This document shows positions 38,901 through 49,828 of a stretch of DNA of 64,000 bases, one piece after another (position 1 is the first letter of the stretch; each line of letters opens with the position of its first letter). Origin of the DNA: Pycnococcus provasolii. Taxonomy: Eukaryota; Chlorophyta; Pseudoscourfieldiophyceae; Pseudoscourfieldiales. A model generated the notes under the pieces. That model was not told the origin of the DNA. It did not search any database and saw nothing but the letters and a program-made list of their open reading frames with translations. Made by a program: the position numbers and the translations under genes. Where the stretch lies: NCBI GenBank assembly GCA_049487715.1, contig CP150561.1:310001-374000 (forward strand), in the 5' to 3' direction.

Positions 38901-41900
38901 TCATCAAGGCGCTGTTCATGTGGCTCGTGCCGCCGTGCCTACGCGTGGCGACAAAGATGTGCAACATGATGCTCCCGCTGCAGGAAATTAACATCGCTCG
39001 TGCGTGCATGCGCATGTTCACATGCCTTGGCGACTCGTTTGAGGATGCGGCGCTTCTCGAAACGATGAACGACAACCTGATCGCCGTGCACATCCAGTCG
39101 AAGTTCCTCTTCAGTCTTGTGTGGTCGATTGGCGGCGTTCTCGACGACAGCGGGCGCGAGGTGTTCGACAAGATGCTGCGCAAACTTCTCGTCGACGATC
39201 CGCCGAAGGAGCTCAAGCCGTTCGTGAAGAGCCCGCCGCAGAAAATCACGCACCTGTTCCCCGAGGGCAAGTCTGTGTACGAGTGGGTGTTCAACACCGA
39301 GACGGCGAAGTGGTCGACGTGGATGGACATGGCGGAGGAGCAGAAGATCGACCCGGAGGCTGAGTACACGAGCATCGTCGTGCAGACTCTTGACACCATT
39401 CGCTACACGTACATTCTCGACCATCTCGTGACGCACGGCATTCAGTGCATGTTCGTCGGCCCTACCGGAACGGGCAAGACGATTTACATCAAGAGGCACC
39501 TGAGCGAGCAAATGAATGTGGACAAGTACCGCTACCTGTTCTTCAACTTCTCCGCTCAGACATCCGCGAATGCCACGCAGGACATCATCGACGGCGCTCT
39601 TGACAAGCGCCGCAAGGGTGTGTACGGTCCGCCCATCAACCAGCTGATGACAATCTTTGTCGACGACCTGTCCATGCCGCAGATTGAGGAGTACGGCGCG
39701 CAGCCACCGGTTGAGCTGCTCCGTCAGTGGATGGACCACCAGGGATGGTACGACCGCAAGGAGAATACGTTCCGACAGCTCGTCGACATCCAATTTATTG
39801 CAGCAACGCCACCACCTGGTGGAGGCCGAAACAGTGTGACGAATCGGTACCTGCGCCACTTCAGCATCGTTTCCGTCACCGAGTTCAACGACGCGACGCT
39901 CACTAAAATCTTCCTCTCGCTCGTCGACTGGTGGGTAGTGCGGTACAACTACGACGACAAGATCAGCAAGGGACGCACCGCGCTCGTTTCTGCCACGATC
40001 GATTTGTACAAAACCGCAAGGAGAGAATTGCTGCCGACTCCCGCGAAGAGCCACTACACGTTCAACCTACGCGATCTGTCCAAGGTGTTCCAAGGCTTGA
40101 CGAGCAGCGGCGGATCTGTGGACGATCAGGGTGAGATGATGCGCCTGTGGGTGCACGAGGCGCTGCGCGTGTTCCACGACCGCCTCACTGACGACCCCGA
40201 TCGCGACTGGTTCGTTCACAAGGTTGAGGATATTGTCGAGACTCACTTCAAGACGTCATTCTCCAAGGTCATGGCGCGCCTCGACACGGACCGCAACTCG
40301 AAGATCTCCATGCAGGAGCTTCGCAAGCTCGTGTTTGGCGACTTTATGACCCCCGGCGCGGACAACCCTCCGTACGACGAGATTGAGGACGTGAACAAGA
40401 TGGAGGAGGTCATCAAAGAGTACCTGAGTGACATGAACGCTACATCAAAGACGCCCATGAACTTGTGCATTTTCGGATACGCTATGGAGCACATCTCCCG
40501 CATTTGCCGTGTCATCAAGCAGCCGTCGGGCCACGCGCTTCTCGTGGGACTCGGAGGATCGGGACGGCAGAGCTTGACGAAGTTGGCGGCGTACATGGAA
40601 GAGTACGAGTTGTTCAGCATCGAGATTTCTAAGCAGTATGGCAAGACGGAGTGGTCGGATGACCTCAAGAAGGTCATCAGGATGGCTGGCGAGCTTGGCA
40701 AGAAGACGTGCTTCCTGTTCTCGGACTCGCAGATTGGATGGGAGGGAATGGTTGAGGACATCTCCAACATCCTCAACACGGCCGAGGTTCCAAATCTGCT
40801 TGACGGCGGTGACTTCGCGACAATCTTCGAGAACATCAGGCCGAAGGCAAAGGCTGCTGGTATGGACAAAGATCGCACAGCCATGTACAACTTCTTCCTT
40901 AAGGAGGTGAAGAAAAATCTGCACATCTGCTTCTGCATGTCGCCCGTTGGCGATGCGTTCAGGGACAGGCTCCGGAAGTTCCCCGCTCTGGTGAACTGCG
41001 TGACCATTGACTGGTTTGCGCAGTGGCCTGCGGACGCACTCGAGACGGTTGCCGCCTTCTTCTTTGCGAACCTCGATTTTAAGGAAAATGTGAAAGGTGC
41101 TCTCGTTAAGGTGGCGGTGAAATTCCACGAGAGCGTTCACAAGCTGGCTATCAAATTTCTCTCTGAGGAGCGCCGCCACTACTACGTCACGCCGACGTCG
41201 TACCTCGAGCTGATCAACCTGTACCTCTCGGTTCTAGACAAGAGGCAAGTTGAGGTGAGTGCCGCCAAAAAGCGATACCTCGTCGGTTTGGAGAAGCTCA
41301 CCACGACGGAGGAGTCCGTTGCCGGAATGCAGGAGGAGCTCGAGGCTCTGCAGCCTCAGCTCATCGAATCTGGTAAGGAGACGGATGCCGCGATGGTGGT
41401 CATTGCGGAGGAGACGGTGGAGGCTGACAAGGTGAAAGCTGTCGTTTCGCAGGAGGAGGCGGTTGCCAGTGCCGAGGCGGCAAAGGTGAAAGCATTCAAG
41501 GATGAATGCGAGGCGATGCTTAGCGGAGGCGATGCCCATGCTCGAAGCGGCGCTGAAGGCGCTCGACACGCTGACGAAAAATGACATCGTCGAGGTGAAG
41601 GGTATGAAGAGCCCTCCGAAGGGCGTCAAGCTTGTTATGGAGGCTGTTTGCATCATCAAGGGTTTCAAGGCTGCCCGTGTGAAAGATAAGGACAGCGGGA
41701 AGATGGTTGATGACTTCTGGGTCACGAGTCTGACGCTGCTGCAGCAGCCAGACTTCCTGCAGAGTCTGCGAGACTTTGACAAGGATAACATTCCAGCGCC
41801 CATCATCGCCAAAATTAAGCCTTACGTCGAGATGCCCGAGTTCGATCCTGCGCTGATCAAGAAGGCGTCGAATGCCGCGTACGGCCTTTGCTGCTGGGTC

Positions 41901-44900
41901 CGAGCGATGGAGGCATACGACAGAGTCGCGAAAGTTGTGGAGCCGAAGAAGATTGCGCTCGCCGAGGCGGAGGTGCAGCTCAAGAGTGTCATGGATGCCC
42001 TTGCGATCAAGCAGGCGGAGCTACAAAAGGTGGTGGACAAGCTGAATGCGCTTGACGCCGACCTACAGGCAAAGAAGGATAAGAAGGCAAAGCTCGAGGC
42101 GGACGTCGAAATGTGTACCGTCAAACTCGACCGTGCGCAGAAGCTCATCAGCGGGCTTGGCGGTGAGAAGACAAGGTGGACAGCGGCGGCGCAGGACCTT
42201 GGCGATCAGTACGAGCGTCTCACGGGAGACATCATGCTTGCGGCGGGTGTGATTGCGTACCTTGGCCCGTTCACGTCCAGCTACCGCGCCGAGGTGATCC
42301 CAGGATGGGTGGAGATGTGCAAGGAGCTAGAGATCCCATGCTCGGACAAGTTCACGCTTGTGAACGTGCTTGGCGATCCCGTGAAGATCCGCAAGTGGAA
42401 CATTGACGGCTTGCCTCGCGACGAGTTCTCGAGCGAGAATGGTGTCATTGTCGACGTCGGACGGCGGTGGCCACTCATGATCGATCCGCAGGGTCTTGCC
42501 AACAAATGGGTACGTGCCATGGAGAAGGAGCGCGATCTGAAGACGATCAAGCTGACGGATGGCGACTACCTGAGAACGCTCGAGATCTGCATCCAGTACG
42601 GCAAACCTGTTTTGCTGGAGAATGTCGGCGAGACGCTCGACGCCGCTCTCGAACCTCTGCTTCAGAAGCAGGTGTTCAAGCAGAGCGGAGCTCTGTGCAT
42701 CAAGCTTGGCGACTCCGTTGTCGAGTACAACAGCGCCTTCAAGTTCTACATCACCACGAAGCTGCGAAATCCGCACTATGCTCCCGAAATCTGCACGAAA
42801 GTGTCCATGTTGAACTTTGGAACCGTATTTGAGGGGCTGACGGACCAGATCCTCGGCATCGTCGTCGCGAAGGAGCGGCCGGATCTCGAGGAGGAGAAGA
42901 ACAAGCTTATTATCCAGGGTGCGGAGAACAAGCGCAAGTTGAAAGAGATTGAGGATCGTATCCTTCACGTGCTTTCGTCGAGCGAGGGAAACATCCTCGA
43001 CGACGAGGGCGCGGTCGCCACACTCTCTGAGTCTAAGGTGGTGTCTGACCAAATCGCGGAGGAGCAGAAGGTGGCCGATGAGACGGAGGTGAAAATCGAC
43101 TCCGCTCGTGTCGGGTATGCGCCCGTGGCGGCACACGCAAGTCTGCTGTACTTCGGTGTCAGCGACATGGCCAACATCGACCCCATGTACAAGTACTCGC
43201 TGGACTGGTATGTCAACCTGTTTGTGCGAGGCATCAAAGACTCGACGAAGAGCGCGAATCTTACACAGCGGCTTTCCAACTTGTCGGATTACTTCACGTT
43301 CCTATTATTCCAGAACGTCAGCCGAAGCTTGTTTGAGAAGGACAAGTTGCTGTTTGCGTTTAAACTGGGTACGAAGCTGCAGCTCTACCACAAGAAAATG
43401 GACCCTGACGAACTTCGATTTTTCTTGACGGGTGGAATCAGCACAGGTGATAATCCATACGAGAATCCGGCGGAAGATTGGCTCATTGGCAAATCTTGGG
43501 GTGAGGTGTGTCGTCTCAGCGAATTGCCCAAGTTCAATGGATTGCGCGAGCACTTCGAGAACGAGACTGAGCTGTGGAAAGCAATCTATGACAGCAGTGA
43601 ACCGCACAATGCCACATTGCCCGGCGTCTGGGGTGAAAAGCTCAATGCTTTCCAATTCTTGCTTGTGATCCGCTGCGTTCGCCCTGACAAGGTGGTTCCA
43701 GCACTCACGCACTTCATTAGCGAGTCTATGGGCAAGCGCTTCATCGAGCCGATTCCATTTGACCTCACGCCTTCATATAACGAGTCGAGTGCGACGCAGC
43801 CACTGCTATTCGTGCTATCGCCAGGTAGCGACCCCATGGCAACTCTTCTGAAATTTGCCGACGACAAGAAGGTGCGCGTCGAGCAGGTTTCCCTTGGGCA
43901 GGGCCAAGGTCCGATTGCGGCAAATTGGATCGAGCAGGGTGTCCAAGAGGGCTTTTGGGTGGTGCTTCAGAACTGCCACCTCGCCAAGTCGTTCATGACA
44001 CCTCTCGAGGTGATCTGCGAGACAAAGCTGGTCCCGGGCAAAGTTCACCAAGACTTCAGACTGTGGCTTACCAGCTATCCGTCCGATCTGATGCCGGTGA
44101 GCATTCTGGAAAATTCAGTGAAAATGACCAATGAGCCGCCGAAGGGCCTGCGTGCGGGTATCCTGCGCACGTACCGTTCGGATCCCATTTCAGACCCGGA
44201 GTGGTTCAACACGTGCACGAAGGATGCGTGGTTCCGCAAGCTGCTGTTCGGCCTCACATTCTTCCACAGTATAGTTCAGGAGCGTCGCAAGTTTGGTGCC
44301 ATCGGATGGAACGTTCCGTACGAATTTAACGAGAACGACCTGCGCATCAGCCTCAGGCAGCTTAAGATGTTCCTCGACGAGAACGAGCAGGTGCCGTACG
44401 ATACGATCCGATACACGTGTGGCGAGTGCAACTACGGCGGCAAGGTGACAGACGCGCACGATCGCGTCACACTCATGACGATTCTGAAGAATTACTACTG
44501 CGAGGACACGCTGGACGACACGTACCGTTTCAGCTCGAGCGGAACGTACTACGCACCGCCACACGGCGACCACCAGGCCACCCTCGACTTCATCAACTCT
44601 TTCCCGCTCATCGCCAACCCAGAGGCGTTCGGCCTTCATGAGAATGCCGACATCACCAAGGACATTGGCGAGACGAATCTGCTGCTGGATAGCTTTATGC
44701 TCACGCAGAGCGCAGCCTCGGGTGGCGGTGGCAAGAGCGAGGACGAGATCCTCGGCGAGCTTGCCGCGGGCATTCTCGAGCGAGTCCCCCCGAACTTCGA
44801 CCTCGAGGCGGTGGAAAACAAGTACCCGCAGGACTACTACAACAGTATGAACACCGTGCTGGTGCAGGAGCTCGAGCGCGCAAACCGTCTGCTCGTGGTT

Positions 44901-45584
44901 GTGCGAAATTCGCTCGTCGACCTTGGCAAGGCGGTCAAGGGACTTGTGCTGCTTTCTGCCGAGCTCGACCAAATTGGACGCTCGATGGTGATTGGCAAGA
45001 TTCCCGCGGCGTGGCTGAAGAAGTCCTTCCCCAGCTTAAAGCCGCTCGGGTCGTATGTCAATGAGATGGTCGAACGATGCGCCGTCTTCCAAAAGTGGAT
45101 CGACGAAGGTTCGCCGACTGTCTACTGGCTCAGCGGCTTCTTTTTCACGCAGGCATTCATGACGGGTGCCAAGCAGAACTTTGCTCGCAAATACACGATC
45201 CCGATCGACGGTGTAGACTTTGACTACGTGGTAAAGGATGGCGAGCACGACTTGGACGAGCCACCCGAAGATGGCGTGTACTGCAATGGTATGTTCATCG
45301 AAGGCGCGAGGTGGGACTACGACGAGCACGTGGTTGGTGAGAGCCAGCCTAAGGTTCTGTGCACCCCCTTCCCCGCCATTTGGTTCGAGCCGGCGGAGAC
45401 GACGAAGTTCCGCGAATTCAAGCACTACAATGCGCCGTTGTACAAAACGCTGGAGAGAAGAGGCATTCTGAGCACTACCGGACACTCCACGAACTTCGTC
45501 ACTGACATCCGAATACCTACGGAGAAGGATGAAAGTTGGTGGATTAAGAGAGGCGTGGCACTGTTTACAAGCCTAAGCGACTAA
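32977..45584 (+). CDS. Axonemal dynein heavy chain, single-headed inner-arm type (DNAH3/7/12-like)
   Basis: About 4,180 aa, near the usual size of DNAH7. Exon 1 is 32977-36288 and exon 2 runs from 36362. A Gly/Ala-rich N-terminus and a second Gly/Ala/Pro insert (about residues 565-610) precede the linker. In order come AAA1 with GPAGTGKTE (near 37545), AAA2 with a degenerate P-loop GESFAMKTES (38386), AAA3 with GPTGTGKTI (39460) and AAA4 with GLGGSGRQSL (40548). The coiled-coil stalk with the microtubule-binding tip spans about 41250-42200. AAA5-6 and a C-terminal domain end in PTEKDESWWIKRGVALF. Between AAA3 and AAA4 (40270-40310) lies an EF-hand loop, DTDRNSKISMQE. The frame shifts by one base at 41513-41519, inside the stalk (ECEA...LAEAMPMLE), where no intron fits. 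It is part of a flagellar axoneme. Confidence 0.93.
36289..36361 (+). other. Spliceosomal intron (73 nt) in the dynein gene
   Basis: Donor GTAAGT, acceptor AAACAG, A-rich and GC-poor compared with its exons. It is phase 0 and joins LLLD to DHIIKAQAM, which matches the conserved dynein linker sequence exactly. Confidence 0.95.
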
Positions 45585-46355
45585 TTCACCAATACATTAT
45601 TCACCAATATCACCACCACCACCACCACCACCATTTGGATGGCCCCCCTTTTTTTCTTCAAAAAAAAATTGATTTTCTGTAATCAATTCTCTGAGAGTAA
45701 CAGAAAAAAGATGATATACCTCACCCCATTCCTGTTAGCGTCAACGTATATTACGTAGATTCGCCCTGTGGCCCCCTAGTGAGCCTGAAAGCTTTAGTAA
45801 TTTCGCAAGCAGTTCAGCCCTCGGAGGGAGTCGGTCTCTTGGTAGCGGAATTTAAAAGAAAACTCGACGCATTTCCAGCCGCTTTCGCGTTAGGCTTACT
45901 CACTGGGCAGGCTTTGAGTTTTTTTACGTAGTCGTTGAAATGCGAGAAAACGAGATTCGAACCCTGAAATGCAACATGTAACCCAGTTATCTGGGATTAT
46001 CTGGGATAAACATATTTCCGAAGGAAATCTATATAAACAAGAGTACGGGCTTTAGCTGTGAGTTGGCCCACCCACCCGCCCGGCGGGCAGCCGTCAGCTC
46101 ACGTGTTCGCGCGTGAACTGACAGGCTGGAGAGGTTATCGGGTTTTTGAGCAGGCTTTGGGTTTGGCTGAGGGACACTCTCCTCCACAGTCCACACCGTC
46201 TAGGAGAGCAAGAAAAAATCCCAAAACGGAGCAGTTTAGGGGGATGGTGCTACAACGGATCCCTGCAGAGGGAAAAATCGACTATAGGAAGACACGGAAT
46301 TAGGTTGTTTTTGATGGAGGAGTCTTTGTTACTTCTTTATCAAGTGCAACGTTGC
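45585..46355. other. 770-bp convergent gap after the dynein gene
   Basis: AT-richer than the genes. A (CAC)n run and homopolymers occur at 45610-45670. The plus strand at 45951-45965 contains GATTCGAACCC, which on the minus strand resembles a tRNA T-loop, but the neighbouring stems do not pair well and no cloverleaf can be built. A TTATCTGGGAT motif is repeated at 45985-46005. This is a long 3'-3' gap for this genome, so an unrecognised non-coding RNA is possible. There are no telomere-like units. Confidence 0.4.
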
Positions 46356-46943
46356 TTATTGCGGCGGTGGCGGCATCCCAGGAGGCGGTGGTGGCATTCC
46401 AGGAGGCGGTGGTTGCATACCAGGCGGTGGTGGCATGCTGGGCGGCGGTGGCATACCAGGTCGAAACGGCGGAGGTGGCATGCCAGGCGGTGGTGCGCCC
46501 ATCATGAAACCCGGCTGAGGTCCACCCACCCCGCGCGCGGGTCCCGCAAGTCCCGCGGGGGCACCCGAAGCTGGCCTCGGCGGTGCTGGTGGTGCGCCTC
46601 GTCCGACGGCGCGCGCGACGCCCTGTCCGGTGGGCACGCCTCCCGCGGGCACGACGGGCGTGTGTACCGCCGCAGGCGGTCCTTCGATGGTCAAGTTGAC
46701 AACCTCGATGCCTCGCACGAGTACGAGTCCAAGCACGCGCCGAATTGATCGCGCGTTTGCGTCTGCGGCTGCACTTGCGTTATGTTTCCCCACGAGCCTG
46801 ATTTCTTCTGTGTCCGCGAGTACGAGGTTGAGGTGTCTGTCGAACGCGAGGAACCTTCCAATGAGCGCGCGTCCGTCCTGGAGCGTGACTCTCACTCGGT
46901 GGTTGACGTAGTTGAGCAGCTTCGACGTCTTGCTGATGGCCAT
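46356..46943 (-). CDS. SNRPB: Small nuclear ribonucleoprotein SmB/B'
   Basis: 195 aa. Residues 1-85 form the Sm fold. Sm1 is NYVNHRVRVTLQDGRALIGRFLAFDRHLNLVLADTEE in outline, with the DGR, G and N residues that bind the U-rich Sm site. Sm2 ends in RRVLGLVLVRGIEVVNLTIEG. The C-terminal half is a Pro/Gly/Met tail with repeated PPPPGM units, the usual SmB tail that contacts other splicing factors and GYF/WW domains. It is part of the Sm ring on U1, U2, U4 and U5 snRNPs. The start is the only sensible ATG. It diverges from SLY1 over a gap containing telomere-like repeats. Confidence 0.95.
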   Translation of the reverse strand: MAISKTSKLLNYVNHRVRVTLQDGRALIGRFLAFDRHLNLVLADTEEIRLVGKHNASAAADANARSIRRVLGLVLVRGIEVVNLTIEGPPAAVHTPVVPAGGVPTGQGVARAVGRGAPPAPPRPASGAPAGLAGPARGVGGPQPGFMMGAPPPGMPPPPFRPGMPPPPSMPPPPGMQPPPPGMPPPPPGMPPPPQ

Positions 46944-47602
46944 GGTATGTACTTGCTGCTATCACAAACAACAAGTATCGCACACTATATACACTATAGA
47001 ACGTGTAAACACGAACGGGAAAACAGGAGTTACTCAAGGGGGAAAGGATTCAAGGTGCACCGGACGAATCCAGTCCAAGGTCTAATGCGCCGCCGCCAGC
47101 ACTACGATAAGGACTACCTTGCGGGTACCCTAAACTCAAGAACCCTAAACAGAAACCCGAAAGAAAGGCCCTAGGCTTCCTAGGGATAGGAACTCTAGCT
47201 AGGAAGGAACTTAAGGAAAGGTACCCGGTACGTCTGAAATGAAACCCTAACTTAGTCTAATCAAACTGTATCGTCCTAAGGTTTAAGCCTTTAAGGTAAA
47301 CTTAACTGGGTTAGGGTTTGCTTAGGGCTAGGGCTAGGGCTTTAACTGGGTTAGGGTTTTCTTAGGGTTAGGGCTTTCACTGGGTTAGGGTTTGCTTAGG
47401 GTTCGGGTTACCGTAACCTTAGGGTTAGGGTTAGGGTTAGGGTTAGGGTTAGGGTTCGGGTTTTTGCCGCGCCCGAATATTCCCTTCTGCCGAATATTCC
47501 CCTTAGGGTCCTGTTCTCTCGCGAGGGAGGGATCTCCCTCCGTGGCCTTTCGAAACATTTCTATTTTATTCTCACACGCCACGCCGTTTCCGAGTCTTTC
47601 CG
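46944..47602. other. Divergent promoter gap rich in telomere-like motifs
   Basis: TAGGGCT, TTAGGGTTT and TTAGGG units are spread over 47304-47460. At 47303-47400 a ~50-bp unit (aactgggttagggttt-cttaggg) is repeated about three times. A GGTACCCGGTAC motif occurs at 47219. No coding sequence was supported before the SLY1 ATG. Confidence 0.5.
47304..47460 (+). repeat. Telomere-like array with degenerate higher-order repeat
   Basis: Three ~50-bp units each carrying AACTGGGTTAGGGTTT, then about six perfect TTAGGG units at 47420-47455, between SmB and SLY1 starts. Confidence 0.9.
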
Positions 47603-49645
47603 ATGGCTCTCAGAGAGAAAAGTGGTGGTGCGATGTCTGGAGCAGATGTCGCGTCGTTACTGTCGTTGCCATTTCTGTCCGACAACTCGATCAGGTCACG
47701 TCAAATACTCTCATTAGCTAAGCTGCTCTCGTCGCCTTCTCCTGGAGAATCCCCTGGGGACTCGGGGGAGTTCAAGGTGTTTGTTTTAGATGCGCTGGCG
47801 AGAGATATCGTTGCACCTCTTCTTAAAGTTCAAGATTTACGTAAACTTGGTGTTACACTTCACCTCGCTCTGGAAGACGCGTCAAGACAAGCAATACCGG
47901 ACGTGCCCGCAGTGTACCTGTGCGCACCTACACCTGAAAATATCTCACGCATCGTGAACGACACCGTCGCTGGCATGTACGCCGCTGCCTCACTCAACTT
48001 CACACCCTCAATCAGCCGCGTGTCCATGGAGGCACTCGCGCGAGAAATGATTAACGGAAGCAAGGCTGGCGGAGGAACGGACGCGTCGAACGGAACGGCG
48101 TCGGGAAACGCGTTAAGCCGTGTCAGATCAGTCTTCGACCAGTACATGTCGTTCGTCAGCCTAGAGCCAAACTTCTTCAGCCTGCGTATCCCGGACGCGT
48201 ACGTCGCATTCAACGATCCCGCGGCGCGTGACGTCGACGTCGCCAACGCCACGTCGCGCGTCGTGGAAGGCCTGTTCTCAGCGCTCGCCACCGTCGGCGC
48301 CATGCCGTGGTGCCTGCGCTGTCCTCGTGGAGGTATCGCGGAGCACGTTGCCGGCGCACTTCACGCCAAACTCAAAGACCACGCAAATCCAGCGAAAAGT
48401 ACAATCTTCGCGACCGACGACGCCGCGAGGCCACTCGTCGTCATCCTCGACCGAAACTTCGACCTCGGAACGGCTCTTGCTCACAGCTGGGACTACCAGC
48501 CGCTTGTGCACGACGTGCTCAGCCTAAAGCTGAACCGCGTCTCCGTTCCGCCGTCGTCGGGGGGAACGGCGTCGCCCAAGGCTGCGAAGACGTACGATCT
48601 CGATCGCGACGACTTTTTCTGGTCCACGCACGCAGCTTCGCCATTTCCCAAGGTTGCCGAGGACGTGGACGTTCAGCTGAACCAGTACAAGCGTGCGGTG
48701 GAGGAAATCTCCAAGCAGGCAACCGCGGGCGACGATCCGTCCGCGGCATTCGACGCAAATCGCAGCGACCTGAGCGCGAACACAAAAAAGCTCATGTCCG
48801 CCGTCAACTCGCTTCCAGAGCTCACGGCGCGCAAGCGCATCATCGACAAGCACACGAACATTGCGACGAGCTTGCTTGGATCCATCAAGACGCGAAGCCT
48901 CGACGTGTACTGCTCGGTAGAGGCGGAGCTGATGACTGGCAAGGGTGACCGCGCCGCGGCGGCGCAGCTTTTGTCCGCGGCGGTGGGAGGCGGAGGTGGC
49001 GAAGGGTCGCTGCGTGGCACGGCTACGGACCACCTGCGCCTTGCGCTCGTGCACCTTCTTTCCGGCGGATCTGGCGCCGGCGACTCGGAGGGCGTGGAGT
49101 CGAGCCTGCGATCTCTTGGATGCGACATGGGTGCTTACCTGTACGCGAAGCGCATGGTAAGCCTGAACCTCGCGGGTCCCGCGCCTGGCAGCGGCGTTAC
49201 CGGCGCCTCGGCCGGCGTCGGCGGAATGACGGCGCGCGATTCAGACGGCAATCTGCTCAGCGACTGGGCGGACAAGGCATTCAGCTCCGTCACGAAGGGT
49301 GTCAAGGCGCTGATGATGAGCGAGCGCCGGCCGGCGGTAGTGGACGCGTGCGAGGCTCTGATTTCAGAGGGCGCGTCGTCCTCCGCGGTGCCTCTGGGCA
49401 CGGCACCGCGCATTGACGTCTCAAACTTCGCCCGTTTCGAGCCACGCGGCTCCTCTAGCGGCACCGCGCCTCGTTCTGTGGTGGTGTTCATGGTTGGCGG
49501 CGGTTGCTACGCGGAGTACCTGAGCTTGAATGCATGGAGCAAGAGCGTGGGCGTGCGCACGACGTACGGGTGCACAGAGTGCGTGTCCGGCGGCGAGCTC
49601 GCGGCGCAGCTGTCGGTGCTGGGTGACAAGGCGAGTTTGAAGTAA
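47603..49645 (+). CDS. SLY1: Sec1/Munc18-family protein Sly1 (SCFD1)
   Basis: 680 aa, typical for Sly1. Domain 1 has FKVFVLDALARDIVAPLLKVQDLRKLGVTLHL, followed by VPAVYLCAPTPENISRIVND, the characteristic Sly1 strand. Later come FFSLRIPDAYVAFND, the PLVVILDRNFDLGTALAHSW segment conserved across SM proteins, and SWDYQPLVHDVLSLKLNRV. The C-terminal VVVFMVGGGCYAEYLSL and YGCTECVSGGE are Sly1 markers. It binds the N-peptide of the syntaxin Sed5/SYP3 and promotes SNARE assembly in ER-Golgi traffic. Cytosolic and peripheral on membranes. A Gly/Ala/Ser insert (about residues 500-555) is not conserved. No introns. The ATG at 47603 is used; a second Met lies nine codons on. Confidence 0.93.
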   Translation: MALREKSGGAMSGADVASLLSLPFLSDNSIRSRQILSLAKLLSSPSPGESPGDSGEFKVFVLDALARDIVAPLLKVQDLRKLGVTLHLALEDASRQAIPDVPAVYLCAPTPENISRIVNDTVAGMYAAASLNFTPSISRVSMEALAREMINGSKAGGGTDASNGTASGNALSRVRSVFDQYMSFVSLEPNFFSLRIPDAYVAFNDPAARDVDVANATSRVVEGLFSALATVGAMPWCLRCPRGGIAEHVAGALHAKLKDHANPAKSTIFATDDAARPLVVILDRNFDLGTALAHSWDYQPLVHDVLSLKLNRVSVPPSSGGTASPKAAKTYDLDRDDFFWSTHAASPFPKVAEDVDVQLNQYKRAVEEISKQATAGDDPSAAFDANRSDLSANTKKLMSAVNSLPELTARKRIIDKHTNIATSLLGSIKTRSLDVYCSVEAELMTGKGDRAAAAQLLSAAVGGGGGEGSLRGTATDHLRLALVHLLSGGSGAGDSEGVESSLRSLGCDMGAYLYAKRMVSLNLAGPAPGSGVTGASAGVGGMTARDSDGNLLSDWADKAFSSVTKGVKALMMSERRPAVVDACEALISEGASSSAVPLGTAPRIDVSNFARFEPRGSSSGTAPRSVVVFMVGGGCYAEYLSLNAWSKSVGVRTTYGCTECVSGGELAAQLSVLGDKASLK

Positions 49646-49828
49646 CCCACAACTCATCTTTCTTCCAACTAAGAGTACAGTAAGTACTCCAGAGGTCGCT
49701 GATCTTCAAGCTGATGTTGTGCTCTCCTAAGGACAATCTACATAGACCTAACCCCTGATGACTCCCTACTGTGATCACTAGGGCCCTTCCTTCTGTCAGT
49801 GAAGTGAAATACCCCAGGGGCCGGGGTG

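Noticed and set aside
45940-46010. tRNA gene on the minus strand
   Set aside because: Only the T-loop sequence is present; the T stem pairs poorly and no acceptor or anticodon stem could be drawn.
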